Shown: positions 34,492 to 44,648, counted from the stretch's first letter. The stretch: 64,000 bases of DNA from Bacteroidota bacterium (GCA_023417935.1 JAEZDY010000010.1:68537-132536); one strand, 5' to 3'. Numbers and translations: made by a program. The notes: generated by a model from the sequence alone, not told the origin.

Positions 34492-35364
34492 ATGTTAAAA
34501 TCAATGACCGGCTTTGGGAAGAGTACAATAATTCTTGAAGGAAAAACGGTAACAATAGAAATTAAATCATTAAACAGCAAGCAGTTAGACTTAAATATCA
34601 AGTTACCCCCGGCTTTCAGGGAAAAGGAACCTGAAATCAGGAGCGTTATTTCTCAGAAGCTTGAAAGAGGTAAAATTGAGTTGTCAGGTATTATTGATTA
34701 TACTGACGCTGAGCTCCCTTCTTCTTTCAACCGCTCATTAATATCCGCTTATCACAGGGAATTGAAAGATATTGCCGTATCATTAGGTGAAAATGACACT
34801 AACCTACTGTCGGTTATAATGAAAATACCTGATGTACTGAAACCATCGCGTGAAGTCCTGTCTGATGAAGAATGGGAATTAATAAGTACCTGCCTGTTTG
34901 ATGCCATTGGAGAGTTAAATAAGTTCAGGCAACATGAAGGCGAATTATTAAGGAGTGATTTTAAAGGCAGGATTGAAACCATAGCTAATCTGCTTGGCAA
35001 TCTTGGCATTTTTGAGGAATCACGTAACAGGCAGTTCAGAGAAAAGCTCAGAGCTTCAGTAAGTGAATTTGCAGCAAACAACACACTTGATTCAAACCGT
35101 TTTGAGCAGGAGATCATCTATTATCTTGAAAAACTTGATATTACAGAGGAAAAGGTACGGCTACTCAAGCATCTTGAATATTTCACTGATACAATGAATG
35201 AATCAGAAACAAATGGACGAAAACTATCCTTTGTAACTCAGGAGATAGGGCGTGAAATTAACACTATCGGATCAAAGGCCAATGATGCAAACATCCAGCG
35301 TATAGTTGTACAAATGAAGGACGAACTGGAGAAAATAAAGGAACAACTGGCGAATATACTTTAG
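34492..35364 (+). CDS. yicC: YicC family endoribonuclease
   Basis: The 290-residue protein has the family start LKSMTGFGKSTIILEGKTVT and IEIKSLNSKQLDLNIKLP, and the C-terminal DUF1732 region with RLLKHLEYF, GRKLSFVTQEIGREINTIGSKANDA type sequence. YicC proteins are endoribonucleases acting on small RNAs in other bacteria. It heads the cluster yicC-gmk-nadD, an arrangement common in Bacteroidota, with 78 bases before gmk. Start ATG at 34492 gives the usual length. Confidence 0.93.
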   Translation: MLKSMTGFGKSTIILEGKTVTIEIKSLNSKQLDLNIKLPPAFREKEPEIRSVISQKLERGKIELSGIIDYTDAELPSSFNRSLISAYHRELKDIAVSLGENDTNLLSVIMKIPDVLKPSREVLSDEEWELISTCLFDAIGELNKFRQHEGELLRSDFKGRIETIANLLGNLGIFEESRNRQFREKLRASVSEFAANNTLDSNRFEQEIIYYLEKLDITEEKVRLLKHLEYFTDTMNESETNGRKLSFVTQEIGREINTIGSKANDANIQRIVVQMKDELEKIKEQLANIL

Positions 35365-35442
35365 TATTCGAATAATCAATGGTTCAAAAGGCTGAATGCT
35401 GGTCGCAGTTGAACTATCCATTAATATTTTTAGTACTTGTAA

Positions 35443-36024
35443 ATGCAACGAATATCAAAACTCATTATAATCTCTGCTCCTTCAGGTTCAGGTAAAACTA
35501 CCATTGTTAAGCACTTGCTTGCAACTTTTCCGTCAATAGCCTTTTCAGTTTCAGCTACCAGCCGGAAATTAAGATCAGGTGAAACTGATGGTAAAGACTA
35601 TTTCTTTATTTCAGAAGATGAATTCAAACAGAAAATTGATTCGTCTGAACTTCTGGAGTGGCAGGAAGTATATGCCAGCAGTTATTACGGCACCCTGAGA
35701 AGTGAAGTTGAAAGACTGTTAAACGAAGGCAAAGATGTTATTTTTGATGTTGATGTTGTTGGAGGCCTTAACATAAAAAAAGAATTTGGCAACCGCGCTC
35801 TTGCAGTATTTGTTTGTCCTCCTTCAATCGAATCTCTTGAAGAAAGGTTAGTTTTCCGTAATACTGATTCTATAGAAACCATCAGGAAACGCATTGAGAA
35901 AGCGGCTCACGAATTATCTTATGCTGATAAGTTTGATTATGTGTTAGTTAATGAGAACCTTGATGTTGCCAAAGAAACTATTGTTAATGTTGTAAATGAA
36001 TTCCTTAATTCTGTTGAGTCCTAA
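35443..36024 (+). CDS. gmk: Guanylate kinase
   Basis: The 193-residue protein has the P-loop SAPSGSGKTTIVKHL (residues about 9-23), the GMP-binding SVSATSRKLRSGETDGKDYF region, and EWQEVYASSYYGT. It phosphorylates GMP to GDP using ATP in the cytoplasm. Length matches the family. It is 12 bases upstream of nadD and follows yicC on the same strand. Confidence 0.97.
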   Translation: MQRISKLIIISAPSGSGKTTIVKHLLATFPSIAFSVSATSRKLRSGETDGKDYFFISEDEFKQKIDSSELLEWQEVYASSYYGTLRSEVERLLNEGKDVIFDVDVVGGLNIKKEFGNRALAVFVCPPSIESLEERLVFRNTDSIETIRKRIEKAAHELSYADKFDYVLVNENLDVAKETIVNVVNEFLNSVES

Positions 36025-36036
36025 AATTCAAGAATA

Positions 36037-36621
36037 ATGTCAATAGAGAAACCCACAGCACTTTTCTTCGGATCATTCAATCCAATTCATATCGGGCATT
36101 TATGTGTTGCTGAATATCTCGTTGAATTTGGTGGAATGGATGAGGTGTGGTTTGTTGTATCTCCTTTGAACCCTCTCAAGGACAAGGCGACTCTTCTTAG
36201 CGACTACGCACGTTATGAAATGGCGCAGGAAGCAATAGGTAAGGATACCCGCTTCAGGGTGTCAGATATTGAATTCCATATGGCCAAACCATCTTACACC
36301 ATTGATACACTTGCACATCTGAGCGAAAAGTATCCGGGCAGGCAGTTCATACTTACCGGTGGCACCGACCTATTGGTAAGCTTCCATAAGTGGAAGAATT
36401 ACGAACAGATTCTGGAACACTACAAACTTTTATTGTATCCACGGCATGGTAGCGATGATCATCCTTTAACGAAGCATCCTTCAATTACTTTGATTGATGC
36501 CCCCCGCATAGAAATCTCTGCCAGCTTTATCAGAGGTGCTATTAAAAATAAAAAGTCTGTACGGTATTTTCTGCCTGATGCTGTTTACAAGCTTATTGAT
36601 AAATATGGTTATTACCTATAG
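36037..36621 (+). CDS. nadD: Nicotinate-nucleotide adenylyltransferase
   Basis: The 194-residue protein has the nucleotidyltransferase signature ALFFGSFNPIHIGHL (GxFxPxHxGH), VVSPLNPLK, and the C-terminal EISASFIRGAIKNKKSVRYF motif (ISxTxIR-like). It transfers AMP from ATP to nicotinate mononucleotide in NAD synthesis. The end of the gene merges with a 39-base tandem repeat array. No oddity in the catalytic residues. Confidence 0.95.
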   Translation: MSIEKPTALFFGSFNPIHIGHLCVAEYLVEFGGMDEVWFVVSPLNPLKDKATLLSDYARYEMAQEAIGKDTRFRVSDIEFHMAKPSYTIDTLAHLSEKYPGRQFILTGGTDLLVSFHKWKNYEQILEHYKLLLYPRHGSDDHPLTKHPSITLIDAPRIEISASFIRGAIKNKKSVRYFLPDAVYKLIDKYGYYL

Positions 36622-36639
36622 TTTAGGTTACCTTCAATT

Positions 36640-36780
36640 GCTTATGATTACTCCCTTTTATCCAGGCCACCACCTATAGCTTATGATTACTACCTTTAGC
36701 TCTGGCCACCACCTATAGCTTATGATTACTACCTTTAGCTCTGGCACAAAAATGCTTATGATTACTACCTATAACAGAGG
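36640..36780. repeat. Tandem repeat array, 39-base unit, about 3.5 copies
   Basis: Copies starting GCTTATGATTACT begin at 36640, 36679, 36718 and 36754. The second copy is 39 bases (CTTTAGCTCTGGCCACCACC in its middle); the third is shortened at its end. The element CTTATGATTACTACCTATA resembles the last bases of nadD (GTTATTACCTATAG), so the array may have arisen by duplication of the gene end. It fills the space between convergent nadD and holB. Confidence 0.88.
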
Positions 36781-36781
36781 A

Positions 36782-37912
36782 TTACATCTTCAACCACTTC
36801 ATGGCCTTCAGTGAAATGTCGGTAAAGAGTATTGTGCCGCTGGCATTGCGCTCAATATGATAAATTGCTTCGTTGAATTCTTCGGCAAACAGGTGCACAT
36901 TTTTTGGATTAATAAAAGGAGTAAAGCCTTTAACGAAGGTCATTTCCTCTCCTTCGCTATTTATGTTTGATTCTAATCCAAAGTTATTGAGTGTGCAAAA
37001 TCTGACTACCCGTAACGCATACAGAAGGAATTTCTTCATGTTCTCCCTTCCCGAGCCATTGAATTCAGTTGCCATTTTTGCCACTGCACTAACGTCTTTC
37101 CTGTAACATATCCTCATCCAGTCACGGAACTTTATGAATAAGTCACTGTGACTATCGCCATCACTTACAATCTTAAGAGCTTCAGTCATATTGCCATCCG
37201 CCAGGAACTTGGCGCTCTTTGCTTCATCAGGAGTACATCCTGAGAGTTCTATTAAGCCTGCTTCAATTTCATCATCACCATACTTTGGAAACTTAACCAG
37301 TTGTGTTCGTGAGAGTATGGTTGGCAGAATCAAATCGTGTTGTTCAGAAATCAGTATGAACAGGGTTTTATCAGGTGGTTCCTCAAGAATCTTGAGTATT
37401 TTGTTAGCACCGGTATGATGTATTTTCTCAATCATCCAAATGATCATTACCTTATACTCTGACTCATAGGATGTATAGCTGAGCTTTCTGATCAGATCAT
37501 TGCAATCTTCAGTATTGATAAGTCCCTGCTTGTTTTCAATACCTATTTGCTCATACCAGTCGCTCAGATTAAAGAATCCTTTTGATGAAGGAACCAATTT
37601 ACGCCAGTGTGATAGAAACATAGTGCTCATTGGCTTTGAGTCAACCTCTTTGGTTGTAGCCACCGGATATAGGAAGTGGAGATCAGGATGTGCTAATTTG
37701 GTATACTGTAAACAGGATGGACATACACCACATGAATCTTCAGTGGTTCTATTCTTACAGTTGATAAATTGGGCATATGCCAGTGCAACTGCCAGTTTTC
37801 CTGAACCCTGCGGGCCTAAGAACAACTGTGCATGACTTACTCTGTGCTCGTTAACGGTACGCTGTAACCTTGATTTTATAAGTTTTTGCCCCGGAATATC
37901 ACTAAATCTCAT
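36782..37912 (-). CDS. holB: DNA polymerase III delta' subunit
   Basis: The 376-residue protein has a clamp-loader AAA+ module: LGPQGSGKLAVALAYAQFI (P-loop variant, residues about 33-51), a zinc-binding Cys cluster (NCKNRTTEDSCGVCPSC, about 52-68), sensor-like ILEEPPDKTLFILISEQ and LPTILSRTQLVKF (SRxx motif). The zinc module plus this P-loop is typical of delta' in Bacteroidota. It works in loading the beta clamp at the replication fork. Convergent with nadD across the repeat array. Confidence 0.92.
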   Translation of the reverse strand: MRFSDIPGQKLIKSRLQRTVNEHRVSHAQLFLGPQGSGKLAVALAYAQFINCKNRTTEDSCGVCPSCLQYTKLAHPDLHFLYPVATTKEVDSKPMSTMFLSHWRKLVPSSKGFFNLSDWYEQIGIENKQGLINTEDCNDLIRKLSYTSYESEYKVMIIWMIEKIHHTGANKILKILEEPPDKTLFILISEQHDLILPTILSRTQLVKFPKYGDDEIEAGLIELSGCTPDEAKSAKFLADGNMTEALKIVSDGDSHSDLFIKFRDWMRICYRKDVSAVAKMATEFNGSGRENMKKFLLYALRVVRFCTLNNFGLESNINSEGEEMTFVKGFTPFINPKNVHLFAEEFNEAIYHIERNASGTILFTDISLKAMKWLKM

Positions 37913-37973
37913 TACAAATAAATTGAGGCAATAAAAGTAGTAAAAATGGTCACCCTGTTAGCATTAACTGACG

Positions 37974-38744
37974 CTATTCTTCCCTGCGGTTTTCAAATTT
38001 CCTGCTGGCTATTTTAGCGGCAATGAATTCTCTGTTGAGGCGTGCAATGTTCTCAAGTGTTATAAGTTTGGGGCATTCAGCTTCACAGGCACCTGTGTTG
38101 GTGCAGTTACCAAAGCCCTGCCTGTCCATCTCTGCCACCATATTCTGCACTCTTTGATGTGCTTCAATCCTACCCTGGGGTAATAGTGCAAATTTTGAAA
38201 CAAAAGCTCCTACAAATAACATGGCTGAAGCATTTTTGCAGGCTGCAACACAAGCACCACATGATATACAGGCAGCAGCATCCATAGCCAGTTCAGCATC
38301 AACTTTTGGAACCGCGATGGCATTGGCATCAGGAACGCCTCCTGTGTTAACACTAACATAGCCGCCAGCCTGCACAATCCTGTCAAATGCTGATCTGTCA
38401 ACTATAAGGTCTCTGAGTACCGGGAAAGCGCGTGCTCTCCAAGGTTCAATAACTATAGTATCGCCATCTTTAAACTTCCGCATGTGTAACTGGCAGGTAG
38501 TAACTGCAGTGTCAGGACCATGTGGCCGTCCGTTAATATACATACTGCAGGTACCGCAAATTCCTTCCCGGCAATCGTGGTCGAATGCAACAGGCTCTTC
38601 ACCTTTGGCAACCAATGACTCGTTCAGTACATCCATCATCTCCAGGAAAGAACTGCTGGGAGAGATATTATTGATTTTATAGGTAACAAATTTTCCTTTA
38701 CTGACAGCGTTTTTCTGACGCCATATTTTAAGTGTAAGGTCCAT
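37974..38744 (-). CDS. sdhB: Succinate dehydrogenase/fumarate reductase iron-sulfur subunit
   Basis: The 256-residue protein has the 2Fe-2S ligand set CREGICGTCSM (residues about 59-69), then the ferredoxin part CISCGACVAAC (about 151) and CTNTGACEAECP (about 207) for the 4Fe-4S and 3Fe-4S clusters. It passes electrons between the FAD subunit and quinone in the membrane complex. It is the last gene of sdhC-sdhA-sdhB, about 110 bases after sdhA, the Bacteroidota arrangement with a one-gene membrane anchor. Confidence 0.95.
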   Translation of the reverse strand: MDLTLKIWRQKNAVSKGKFVTYKINNISPSSSFLEMMDVLNESLVAKGEEPVAFDHDCREGICGTCSMYINGRPHGPDTAVTTCQLHMRKFKDGDTIVIEPWRARAFPVLRDLIVDRSAFDRIVQAGGYVSVNTGGVPDANAIAVPKVDAELAMDAAACISCGACVAACKNASAMLFVGAFVSKFALLPQGRIEAHQRVQNMVAEMDRQGFGNCTNTGACEAECPKLITLENIARLNREFIAAKIASRKFENRREE

Positions 38745-38855
38745 ATTTTTTCATGTTTTGATTAATAACAGTATCTGATCTCGTGTTACTGACCACCCGG
38801 TTGTTGCATTTATTATGCAGTGCGGTTACTGGTCAGTTTTTACTACTGCATACTG

Positions 38856-40796
38856 CTATTTGTAATTTCTTTGTTTAACCTCTATAAATTCATACTGAAG
38901 CGGTTCCTTGATCAACTCAGGCTCCACACCAACGCCCTTAAATGCCCATGCTGCCACGTACATGAACTTCTCATCATCTCTTAATGCTTCTCCTTCAGGT
39001 GTTTGAAACTCTTCACGGAAGTGTCCGCCACATGATTCTTCTCTTACAAGTGCATCACGGGCCATAAGCTCACCAAGTTCAAGAAAATCAGCTACACGAC
39101 TGGCTTTTTCCAGCTCCTGGTTAATTGAAGATTCATCACCCGGTATCTTAACATCTTTCCAGAATTCCTCCCTGAGCGCTGCTATATCCGTAATAGCCTG
39201 TTGCAAACCAACCTTGTTGCGTGCCATTCCAACGTTTTCCCACATAATTGTACCCAGCCTGCGATGGAAAGTGTCAACACTTGTGTTTCCTTTCACACCC
39301 ATAAGCCTGCTGATCTGATCTTTAACATTCTTCTCAGCCTCAATAAATTCAGGGAGATCCGAAGAAATCTTAGGCACCCGTATCTGGTCTGACAAGTAAT
39401 TCTGCATTGTATAAGGCAACACAAAGTAACCATCGGCCAAACCCTGCATTAGCGCTGAAGCACCAAGCCTGTTAGCACCATGGTCACTAAAATTAGCCTC
39501 ACCGGCTGCGTACAGTCCCGGAATATTAGTCATTAACTCATAATCAACCCAAAGCCCGCCCATTGTATAATGAACAGCCGGGTAAATCATCATTGGAGTA
39601 ACATATGGGTTTTCGTCAACAATCTTTTCATACATCTGAAAGAGATTACCGTAACGTGCTTCAATTGTATCACGGCCTAAACGGTTGATAGAATCAGCAA
39701 AGTCAAGATAAACGGCCAAACCTGTTTCACCAACGCCATATCCGGCATCACAACGTTCTTTTGCTGCACGTGATGCAACATCGCGTGGTACAAGGTTACC
39801 GAAAGCCGGATAACGACGTTCGAGGTAGTAATCACGATCTTCTTCCTTAATATTTACAGGCAATAATTTACCTTCTCTTACCTTTGCAGCATCTTCCTTA
39901 TGCTTCGGCACCCAAATACGACCGTCATTCCTGAGACTTTCACTCATCAGCGTAAGCTTCGACTGAAATTCACCATGAACCGGAATACAGGTAGGATGAA
40001 TCTGTGTAAAACTTGGATTTCCAAAGTATGCGCCTTTCTTGTAAGCCTTCCAGCTCGCGGTAACATTTGAACCCATAGCGTTGGTAGAAAGGAAGAAAAC
40101 ATTACCATAACCACCATTGGCAAGTACCACCGCGTGAGCAGCATGTCGTTCAATTGCACCGGTTACAAGATCGCGGGCAATAATACCTCTGGCCCTGCCA
40201 TCAACCAGCACTACATCCATCATTTCATGACGTGTGAACATCTGCACATTGCCTTTCTGAATCTGGCGGCTTAATGCACTGTATGCACCCAACAGGAGCT
40301 GCTGACCGGTTTGACCGCGTGCATAGAAAGTACGCGAAACCTGCGCACCACCAAACGACCGGTTATCTAGCAACCCACCATACTCCCTTGCAAAGGGAAC
40401 ACCTTGTGCTACACACTGGTCGATGATATTGTTACTTACTTCAGCAAGCCGGTAAACGTTGGCTTCCCTTGCGCGATAGTCACCGCCCTTTATGGTATCA
40501 TAAAATAACCGGTAAACACTGTCACCATCATTCTGGTAGTTCTTGGCTGCATTGATACCACCCTGGGCAGCAATACTATGAGCCCTGCGTGAACTATCCT
40601 GGTAACAATATGCTTTTACCTTAAAACCAAGTTCGGCCAATGAAGCAGCGGCTGAAGCACCTGCTAAACCGGTACCTATTACTATGATTTCTATCCTGCG
40701 CTTATTGGCAGGGTTAACCAGGTTAGTATGTGATTTATAATGGGTCCACTTATCTTCCAGAGGCCCTTGTGGTATTTTTGAATTTAATTCTGCCAT
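38856..40796 (-). CDS. sdhA: Succinate dehydrogenase/fumarate reductase flavoprotein subunit
   Basis: The 646-residue protein has the FAD-binding GTGLAGASAAASLAELG (residues about 42-58), the SIAAQGGINAAKNY flavin-attachment region containing the conserved His nearby (RRAHS), HPTCIP and SESLRNDGRIWV, the active-site Arg-containing MGGLWVDYE and FSDHGANRLGASALM. It oxidises succinate or reduces fumarate. It lacks a signal peptide, fitting a cytoplasmic-facing subunit. Gene order and length match the b558-type enzyme of Bacteroidota. Confidence 0.96.
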   Translation of the reverse strand: MAELNSKIPQGPLEDKWTHYKSHTNLVNPANKRRIEIIVIGTGLAGASAAASLAELGFKVKAYCYQDSSRRAHSIAAQGGINAAKNYQNDGDSVYRLFYDTIKGGDYRAREANVYRLAEVSNNIIDQCVAQGVPFAREYGGLLDNRSFGGAQVSRTFYARGQTGQQLLLGAYSALSRQIQKGNVQMFTRHEMMDVVLVDGRARGIIARDLVTGAIERHAAHAVVLANGGYGNVFFLSTNAMGSNVTASWKAYKKGAYFGNPSFTQIHPTCIPVHGEFQSKLTLMSESLRNDGRIWVPKHKEDAAKVREGKLLPVNIKEEDRDYYLERRYPAFGNLVPRDVASRAAKERCDAGYGVGETGLAVYLDFADSINRLGRDTIEARYGNLFQMYEKIVDENPYVTPMMIYPAVHYTMGGLWVDYELMTNIPGLYAAGEANFSDHGANRLGASALMQGLADGYFVLPYTMQNYLSDQIRVPKISSDLPEFIEAEKNVKDQISRLMGVKGNTSVDTFHRRLGTIMWENVGMARNKVGLQQAITDIAALREEFWKDVKIPGDESSINQELEKASRVADFLELGELMARDALVREESCGGHFREEFQTPEGEALRDDEKFMYVAAWAFKGVGVEPELIKEPLQYEFIEVKQRNYK

Positions 40797-40862
40797 ATCA
40801 TTGATAGATTAATGGTATTCAAAGTATAATTTGCAGCTTTACGTTGCCTGAGTCAATGAATT

Positions 40863-41528
40863 TTATTGATTGAAATAGATAGCCAGGGGAATTATAATAA
40901 ATCCTACTGTTAACACAATGGCTATTATCCTGCTGATAGTGAACATTGCAGGAGTATATTTATTATGGTTGAAACCCAGCGACTGTAGTCCTGAATGGAA
41001 AGCATGGTCAAGGTGGAAACCAAGGAATAACAACCAACCAATGTATATCAACACATGCGACAGATGGCTGAATTTTTCTGTTACCATCAAACCCATATTC
41101 TCATATACCTGTCCATCGTAAACAATCTCTTCTATATTACCAAGCTTAGCCTGGAAGAAGAAATTATAAAGATGGTAAAACAGAATGGCCATAACTATTA
41201 AGCCGGTGTGAATCATAAACTTTGAGAAGAATGACATCTCAGAGTATGCTTCCACTTTATACCTCTGTGGTCGAGCGCGCCAGTTTTGTATCTGCAAAAC
41301 AATACCCATAATCATATGGAGTATAAACCCACCAAACAGGAATATCTGCATAAACTGGATTACAGGGTTTGTTACCATGAAGTGCGCCGCCTTATTAAAG
41401 GTTTCACCTCCATCGTTCACCAAAACCAGCAGGTTAACTGTTAGATGCACAAAGAGAAACATGATCAGGAATAATCCTGCAAGTGCCATAATCACTTTTT
41501 TTGTGATTGAAGAATATGTAATGGCCAT
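40863..41528 (-). CDS. sdhC: Succinate dehydrogenase cytochrome b558 subunit
   Basis: The 221-residue protein has five membrane segments and conserved His residues that would ligate two hemes (LFVHLTVN near 29, FILHMIMG near 70, VLIYIGWLLFLGFHLDHAF near 160). It is the single-subunit membrane anchor and quinone site of the di-heme enzyme. First gene of the operon, 67 bases before sdhA, and divergent from the pepP gene over about 250 bases which should hold the operon promoter. Confidence 0.94.
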   Translation of the reverse strand: MAITYSSITKKVIMALAGLFLIMFLFVHLTVNLLVLVNDGGETFNKAAHFMVTNPVIQFMQIFLFGGFILHMIMGIVLQIQNWRARPQRYKVEAYSEMSFFSKFMIHTGLIVMAILFYHLYNFFFQAKLGNIEEIVYDGQVYENMGLMVTEKFSHLSHVLIYIGWLLFLGFHLDHAFHSGLQSLGFNHNKYTPAMFTISRIIAIVLTVGFIIIPLAIYFNQ

Positions 41529-41781
41529 AAGTAAAAAGGTTACATTTTTTAACGAATATTATATGCTTTGAATCCTGATAATGCAATTAGTTGTTTAAAT
41601 TTGCGATTGCAGTGCATACATCAGGCTTTTATTTTTTCACCTGGTAAGATATCAGCAGTCAGGTTGCGAATTTATGATTTCTGACAGATAAACTGCACCA
41701 CATGAGTGAACAAATTTAAACATTTAGATATAAACTCAACCAAGCCCGAATAAAAATACTAACTTTTTAAGAAATCTTTTC

Positions 41782-43074
41782 ATGCGCTACCAAAATATTG
41801 ATCCTGCACTTTTTATAAATAATCGTAGAAAGCTTGCAAAGAAACTGAAACCCAACTCATTGGCAATTATTCACTCAAATGATGAAATGCCTCGCAATGG
41901 CGATCAAACTTTTCCTTACAGGCAAAACAGCGACATGTTTTACCTGACAGGCTTCGATCAGGAAAAATGCATACTAATGCTCTTCCCCGACCATGCTGAT
42001 GAAAAGATGCGCGAAGTTGCTTTCATTGTTGAAACCGATGAGCATATGGTAACTTGGTACGGACACAAGTATACGCTTGAGCAGGCATCACAGATATCAG
42101 GTATTTCTACCGTTAAGTGGATCAGCCAGTTTGATGGTATATTGCGTGATTATATGTCGCGGGTGGAATCAGTATATCTTAACTTAGATGAAAACCCACG
42201 GTTTTCCACTGAAGTTGATTCCCGAAGTAAAAGATTTGCACATAAACTGCGCGAAGATTATCCACTGCATGAATATGAAAGATTGTACTCGCTGATCAAT
42301 GAATTGCGACTTGTTAAAGAACCTCAGGAGGTTGAACTATTGCAAAAAGCATGTGATATTACCGGCGATGCCTTTAAAAGGGTTCTGAAATTTGTAAAGC
42401 CCGGTGTAATGGAATACGAAGTGGAGGCTGAAATCACCCATGAGTATCTAAGGCAGGGCGCTTCAGGGCACTCCTACCCTGCTATCATTGCTTCAGGGGT
42501 TAACAACAATATCCTGCATTATAACCAAAACGACCAAGAGATTGAAGACGGTCAGTTACTACTTCTTGACTTCGGCGCTGAGTATGCCAATTATGCAGGT
42601 GATTGCTCACGTACCATACCTGTAAACGGCAAATTCACTCCACGTCAGCGAGAGGTTTATGAAGCTGTGTTGCGGGTAATGAGGCAGGCGATCAAGATGC
42701 TTGTACCCGGCGAAACTATTGATAGCTACCATACAAAAGTTGTGAAGATCATGGAAAAGGAACTTATCGGACTGCGACTTATCACACAGGATGATATTGA
42801 TAACCAGCCTGAAGGAAAGCCGGCCTTCTTTAAATACTATATGCATGGCACCTCGCACTTTATTGGTCTTGACGTACACGATGTTGGCACTAAGCAAACA
42901 ACTTTAGCTAAGGGTATGGTGTTGAGCTGTGAACCTGCTATTTACATACCTGAAGAGGGTTTTGGGATCAGGCTTGAAAACGATATCATTGTAGATGATG
43001 AACCAATTGACCTTATGGCACATATACCGGTTGAACCCGATGAAATTGAGGCACTTATGTCAAATCGTGGTTAA
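41782..43074 (+). CDS. pepP: Xaa-Pro aminopeptidase (aminopeptidase P)
   Basis: The 430-residue protein has the N-terminal creatinase/prolidase-like domain (NSDMFYLTGFDQEKC at about 50) and the M24 pita-bread domain with the two-metal ligands: LLLDFGAEYANYAGDCSRT (two Asp), HGTSHFIGLDVHDVG (His), SCEPAIYIP (Glu) and GIRLENDI (Glu). It removes an N-terminal residue preceding proline. Length and motifs are typical. A second, divergent copy follows 114 bases downstream. Confidence 0.95.
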   Translation: MRYQNIDPALFINNRRKLAKKLKPNSLAIIHSNDEMPRNGDQTFPYRQNSDMFYLTGFDQEKCILMLFPDHADEKMREVAFIVETDEHMVTWYGHKYTLEQASQISGISTVKWISQFDGILRDYMSRVESVYLNLDENPRFSTEVDSRSKRFAHKLREDYPLHEYERLYSLINELRLVKEPQEVELLQKACDITGDAFKRVLKFVKPGVMEYEVEAEITHEYLRQGASGHSYPAIIASGVNNNILHYNQNDQEIEDGQLLLLDFGAEYANYAGDCSRTIPVNGKFTPRQREVYEAVLRVMRQAIKMLVPGETIDSYHTKVVKIMEKELIGLRLITQDDIDNQPEGKPAFFKYYMHGTSHFIGLDVHDVGTKQTTLAKGMVLSCEPAIYIPEEGFGIRLENDIIVDDEPIDLMAHIPVEPDEIEALMSNRG

Positions 43075-43188
43075 TTGTTATATAAATGCCCCACAGCACA
43101 TTAGTTAACAGGAATCATCATTTCTTTAATACACTCTTATTTCTTTAAAAAACTGAAAACAATTTAGCGAATCATAAAATATATAAAC

Positions 43189-44580
43189 ATGTTTAAACCT
43201 CAAACTTACCAGGCACGCCGTAACGCATTACGCAATGAAGTAAAAAGCGGAATACTTTTATTCCCCGGAAATACAGAAGCTTCATTCAATTACCCTGCAA
43301 ATACATACCACTTCAGACAAGATAGCTCTTTCAGCTACTTCTTTGGGCTCAATCAGCCTGATCTGGCCGGAGTTATTGATCTTGAAAATGACAAAGAAAT
43401 TATTTTCGGGAATGATGTTGATATGGACGACATCATCTGGATGGGACCTCAACCTTCAATGGTTGAACGCGCTGAATTGGTAGGAATCAGGGAAACCATG
43501 CCACTGGCTGAACTCGATCAATTCCTCAAAACAGCATTATCTGCCGGTCGCAAAGTCCACTTCCTTCCGCCTTACCGTGGGGAGACAAAGATTTACCTGT
43601 CAAAACTCCTGGGCTGGGATATTGATCAATTAAAAGGTGAAGCCTCAGTTGAACTCATCAAAGCAGTTGTAAAACTCAGAAGCATAAAATCAACTGAAGA
43701 GATTGAGATCATCAATAAAATGGTTGATGTAGCAGGTCTAATGCATACTACTGCCATGAAAATGGCATTCCCGGGTATTGTTGAACAGGAAATAGCCGGA
43801 ACCATAGAAGGTATAGCCCTTGCAAAGGCCGGACCTGTTTCTTTTCCGGTAATATTGAGTATTAATGGCCAAACACTTCATAACCACTACCATGGCAATA
43901 CTTTAACTGAAGGGCGCATGCTGGTAGTTGATGCAGGATGTGAATCAGAAGAATACCTGCTTTCAAGTGACATAACCCGCACAGTTCCCGTGGGTGGCAA
44001 GTTTAATCATCGTCAGAAAGAGATCTACGAGATAGTTCTGGCTGCCAATATGAAAGCCATTGAAGCCATTAAGCCGGGTGTTCCTTACCGTGAAATCCAT
44101 TTGCTTGCTGCAAAAACAATTGCTGAAGGACTTAAAGCAATCGGTCTTATGAAAGGCGATACTGACGAGGCAGTTGCACAAGGTGCTCATGCAATGTTCT
44201 TCCCCCATGGTCTTGGGCACATGATGGGTATGGACGTTCATGATATGGAGAGTCTGGGTGAAAATTATGTTGGTTATAATGATGAAATACAGCGCAGTAA
44301 GCAATTCGGAACTGCATTCCTCAGATTAGGTCGTAAACTTGAACCAGGCTTTGTACTTACGGTAGAGCCGGGCATTTATTTCATTCCTGCACTCATTGAC
44401 CAGTGGAAAGCTGAAGGTAAATTCACTGATTTCATCAACTATGATATTGTTGAGTCATACAAGGACTTCGGTGGTATACGCATTGAAGATGATATCCTGG
44501 TTACTGATACAGGTGCAAGGGTACTGGGTAAGCCAATACCAAAAACTGTTGAAGAAATTGAATCACTGATGAAGAGGTAA
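43189..44580 (+). CDS. Second M24-family aminopeptidase P-like protein
   Basis: The 463-residue protein has the same two-domain layout as its neighbour: SSFSYFFGLNQPDLAG in the N-terminal domain, then VVDAGCESEEYLLSSDITRT, HGLGHMMGMDVHDME, TVEPGIYFIP and GGIRIEDDI with all five metal ligands. Sequence identity to the upstream copy is limited outside the motifs, so this is an old duplication rather than a recent one. It probably cleaves Xaa-Pro or related peptides; substrate difference is unknown. The stop is followed by a hydrolase gene 68 bases on. Confidence 0.92.
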   Translation: MFKPQTYQARRNALRNEVKSGILLFPGNTEASFNYPANTYHFRQDSSFSYFFGLNQPDLAGVIDLENDKEIIFGNDVDMDDIIWMGPQPSMVERAELVGIRETMPLAELDQFLKTALSAGRKVHFLPPYRGETKIYLSKLLGWDIDQLKGEASVELIKAVVKLRSIKSTEEIEIINKMVDVAGLMHTTAMKMAFPGIVEQEIAGTIEGIALAKAGPVSFPVILSINGQTLHNHYHGNTLTEGRMLVVDAGCESEEYLLSSDITRTVPVGGKFNHRQKEIYEIVLAANMKAIEAIKPGVPYREIHLLAAKTIAEGLKAIGLMKGDTDEAVAQGAHAMFFPHGLGHMMGMDVHDMESLGENYVGYNDEIQRSKQFGTAFLRLGRKLEPGFVLTVEPGIYFIPALIDQWKAEGKFTDFINYDIVESYKDFGGIRIEDDILVTDTGARVLGKPIPKTVEEIESLMKR

Positions 44581-44648
44581 TTTGGTTTTACACTGTTTAC
44601 ATAATTACAGTGTTATACTTAACCAACTGCTTTTAATTAAATTACAAG

